Of a stretch of DNA of 55,369 nt, positions 54,601 to 55,369 are shown piece after piece. Numbering within the stretch: position 1 is the first letter of the stretch; each line of letters begins with the position of its first letter. The notes under the pieces were generated by a model, which did not search any database, was not told the origin of the DNA, and saw only the letters and a list, made by a program, of their open reading frames with translations. A program made the position numbers and the translations under genes. The stretch comes from Paratrimastix pyriformis (taxonomy: Eukaryota; Preaxostyla; Paratrimastigidae), in the NCBI GenBank assembly GCA_027972325.1, contig JAPMOS010000200.1:1-55369 (forward strand), read 5' to 3'.

Positions 54601-55240
54601 TGGGGTGAACCTTTGCAGCCAGGTAACCCAGGCACTGATGGGAATTGTGAGGTCAGCCGGGCCAAGACGCGCAGACGAAGGGGCTCAGGAGCGGGTCCTA
54701 TCAGGTATTCTCGAGAACAACCCGCATCGCCTCTGGTTCCCCAGCCCATTGAAGAACGCGGGATGAAAGAAAATCACACCTCGGCCTGCCACCAGCCACC
54801 AGCCACCAGCCACCGGTCCGAGCAACGAGGAGGGACCCCGAGTCCCGGACGGGCGGAGCAGACCTCGGTGTGCGATGGCCCCCGCGAAGGCAATCTTGCA
54901 GCGCATGAGGTGGTCGGCCAGCATAGGCGAGCCGGGCGACACAGGTCCTCCCGCCCATCACGAACTTGCACCTCGCACATCACCCGGTAGAGGAGCGACG
55001 GGTGCACAAGTCCCTGAGGAGGTGGAGCGGTCCAGATGAATTGCGAGTTGGGTGAGTGCGGTTGGGCAGAAACGTGTGCGCCATCTGTTGGTTCTTCTGA
55101 ATCCCCTCCCTGATCCCGAGGTGGGAAGAAACCGCACTGGTTCCGGGGTCTGAGGCAGCACGGACCGAAGACGATCCCGGTGGGGCATGTGCAGCCTACG
55201 GGTTGGCAGGAGAGGAAGTGCTTGAGATGCGAGGCGTTCC
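54601..55240. other. No recognisable gene
   Basis: Short readings on both strands lack motifs. A small CCACCAG tandem (about four units) lies at 54790-54818. Nothing else is supportable. Confidence 0.4.
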
Positions 55241-55369
55241 AGCTCCCGAGGTGCGTGGGACGAGGTGCGTGGGACGAGGTGCGGGGACGAGGACGAGGAC
55301 GAGTGCGGGGACGAGGACGAGGGACGAGGACGAGGGACGAGTGCAGGGACGAGGACGAGGTGCAGAGGA
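55241..55369 (+). repeat. GACGAG-type minisatellite at the window end
   Basis: GTGCGTGGGACGAG units lead into GGGACGAGGACGAG units that continue to the last base, so the array extends beyond the window. Confidence 0.9.

Overview
The window looks like nuclear DNA of a unicellular eukaryote, most likely an alga or other protist. It is moderately GC-rich and full of mobile DNA. The few host-like genes carry short introns (about 48-66 nt, one possibly 113 nt) whose reading phases agree. I cannot name the species. I see no bacterial operons, rRNA, tRNA or CRISPR array.

Layout: 1-549 is a gag-like fragment of a DIRS-type element. 770-2935 is a satellite array containing two 511-bp higher-order units. 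3241-4016 is a small element with perfect 36-bp inverted ends. 4262-7900 is a GC-rich DIRS-like retroelement (minus strand). 7901-16030 is DIRS family A copy I (minus), with a second copy of the small element nested in its end. 16421-21041 is a gene island: an unknown gene with a PEPL-type repeat, a small SH3-like/integrase-tail-like ORF, and a beta-class DNA methyltransferase gene. 21046-28412 is DIRS copy II (plus). 28420-43384 has no convincing genes and is a mosaic of dispersed repeats and a 3.7-kb foldback palindrome. 43552-46202 is a ten-exon gene with an AT-hook-like basic linker and a ParB-like domain. 46203-53280 is DIRS copy III (minus, truncated). The remainder is short repeats and low-complexity DNA.

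The main result concerns the ParB-like gene and the methyltransferase gene. The ParB gene runs straight into one terminus of a DIRS copy. The methyltransferase gene begins directly beside the opposite terminus of another copy, and both genes are antisense to their DIRS copy. This is what one ParB-methyltransferase gene would look like if it were split by a DIRS insertion and its halves then separated by an inversion between two oppositely oriented DIRS copies. ParB-like plus DNA-methylase fusions are a known prokaryotic and phage architecture, so a spliced eukaryotic version is notable. Other points of interest are an unusual 5' splice signal (GTCTGY), satellite pieces at the edges of foldback modules, and near-identical inverted repeat blocks that suggest recent rearrangement.

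The DIRS elements are treated as fossils: family, extent, parts and rough state only.
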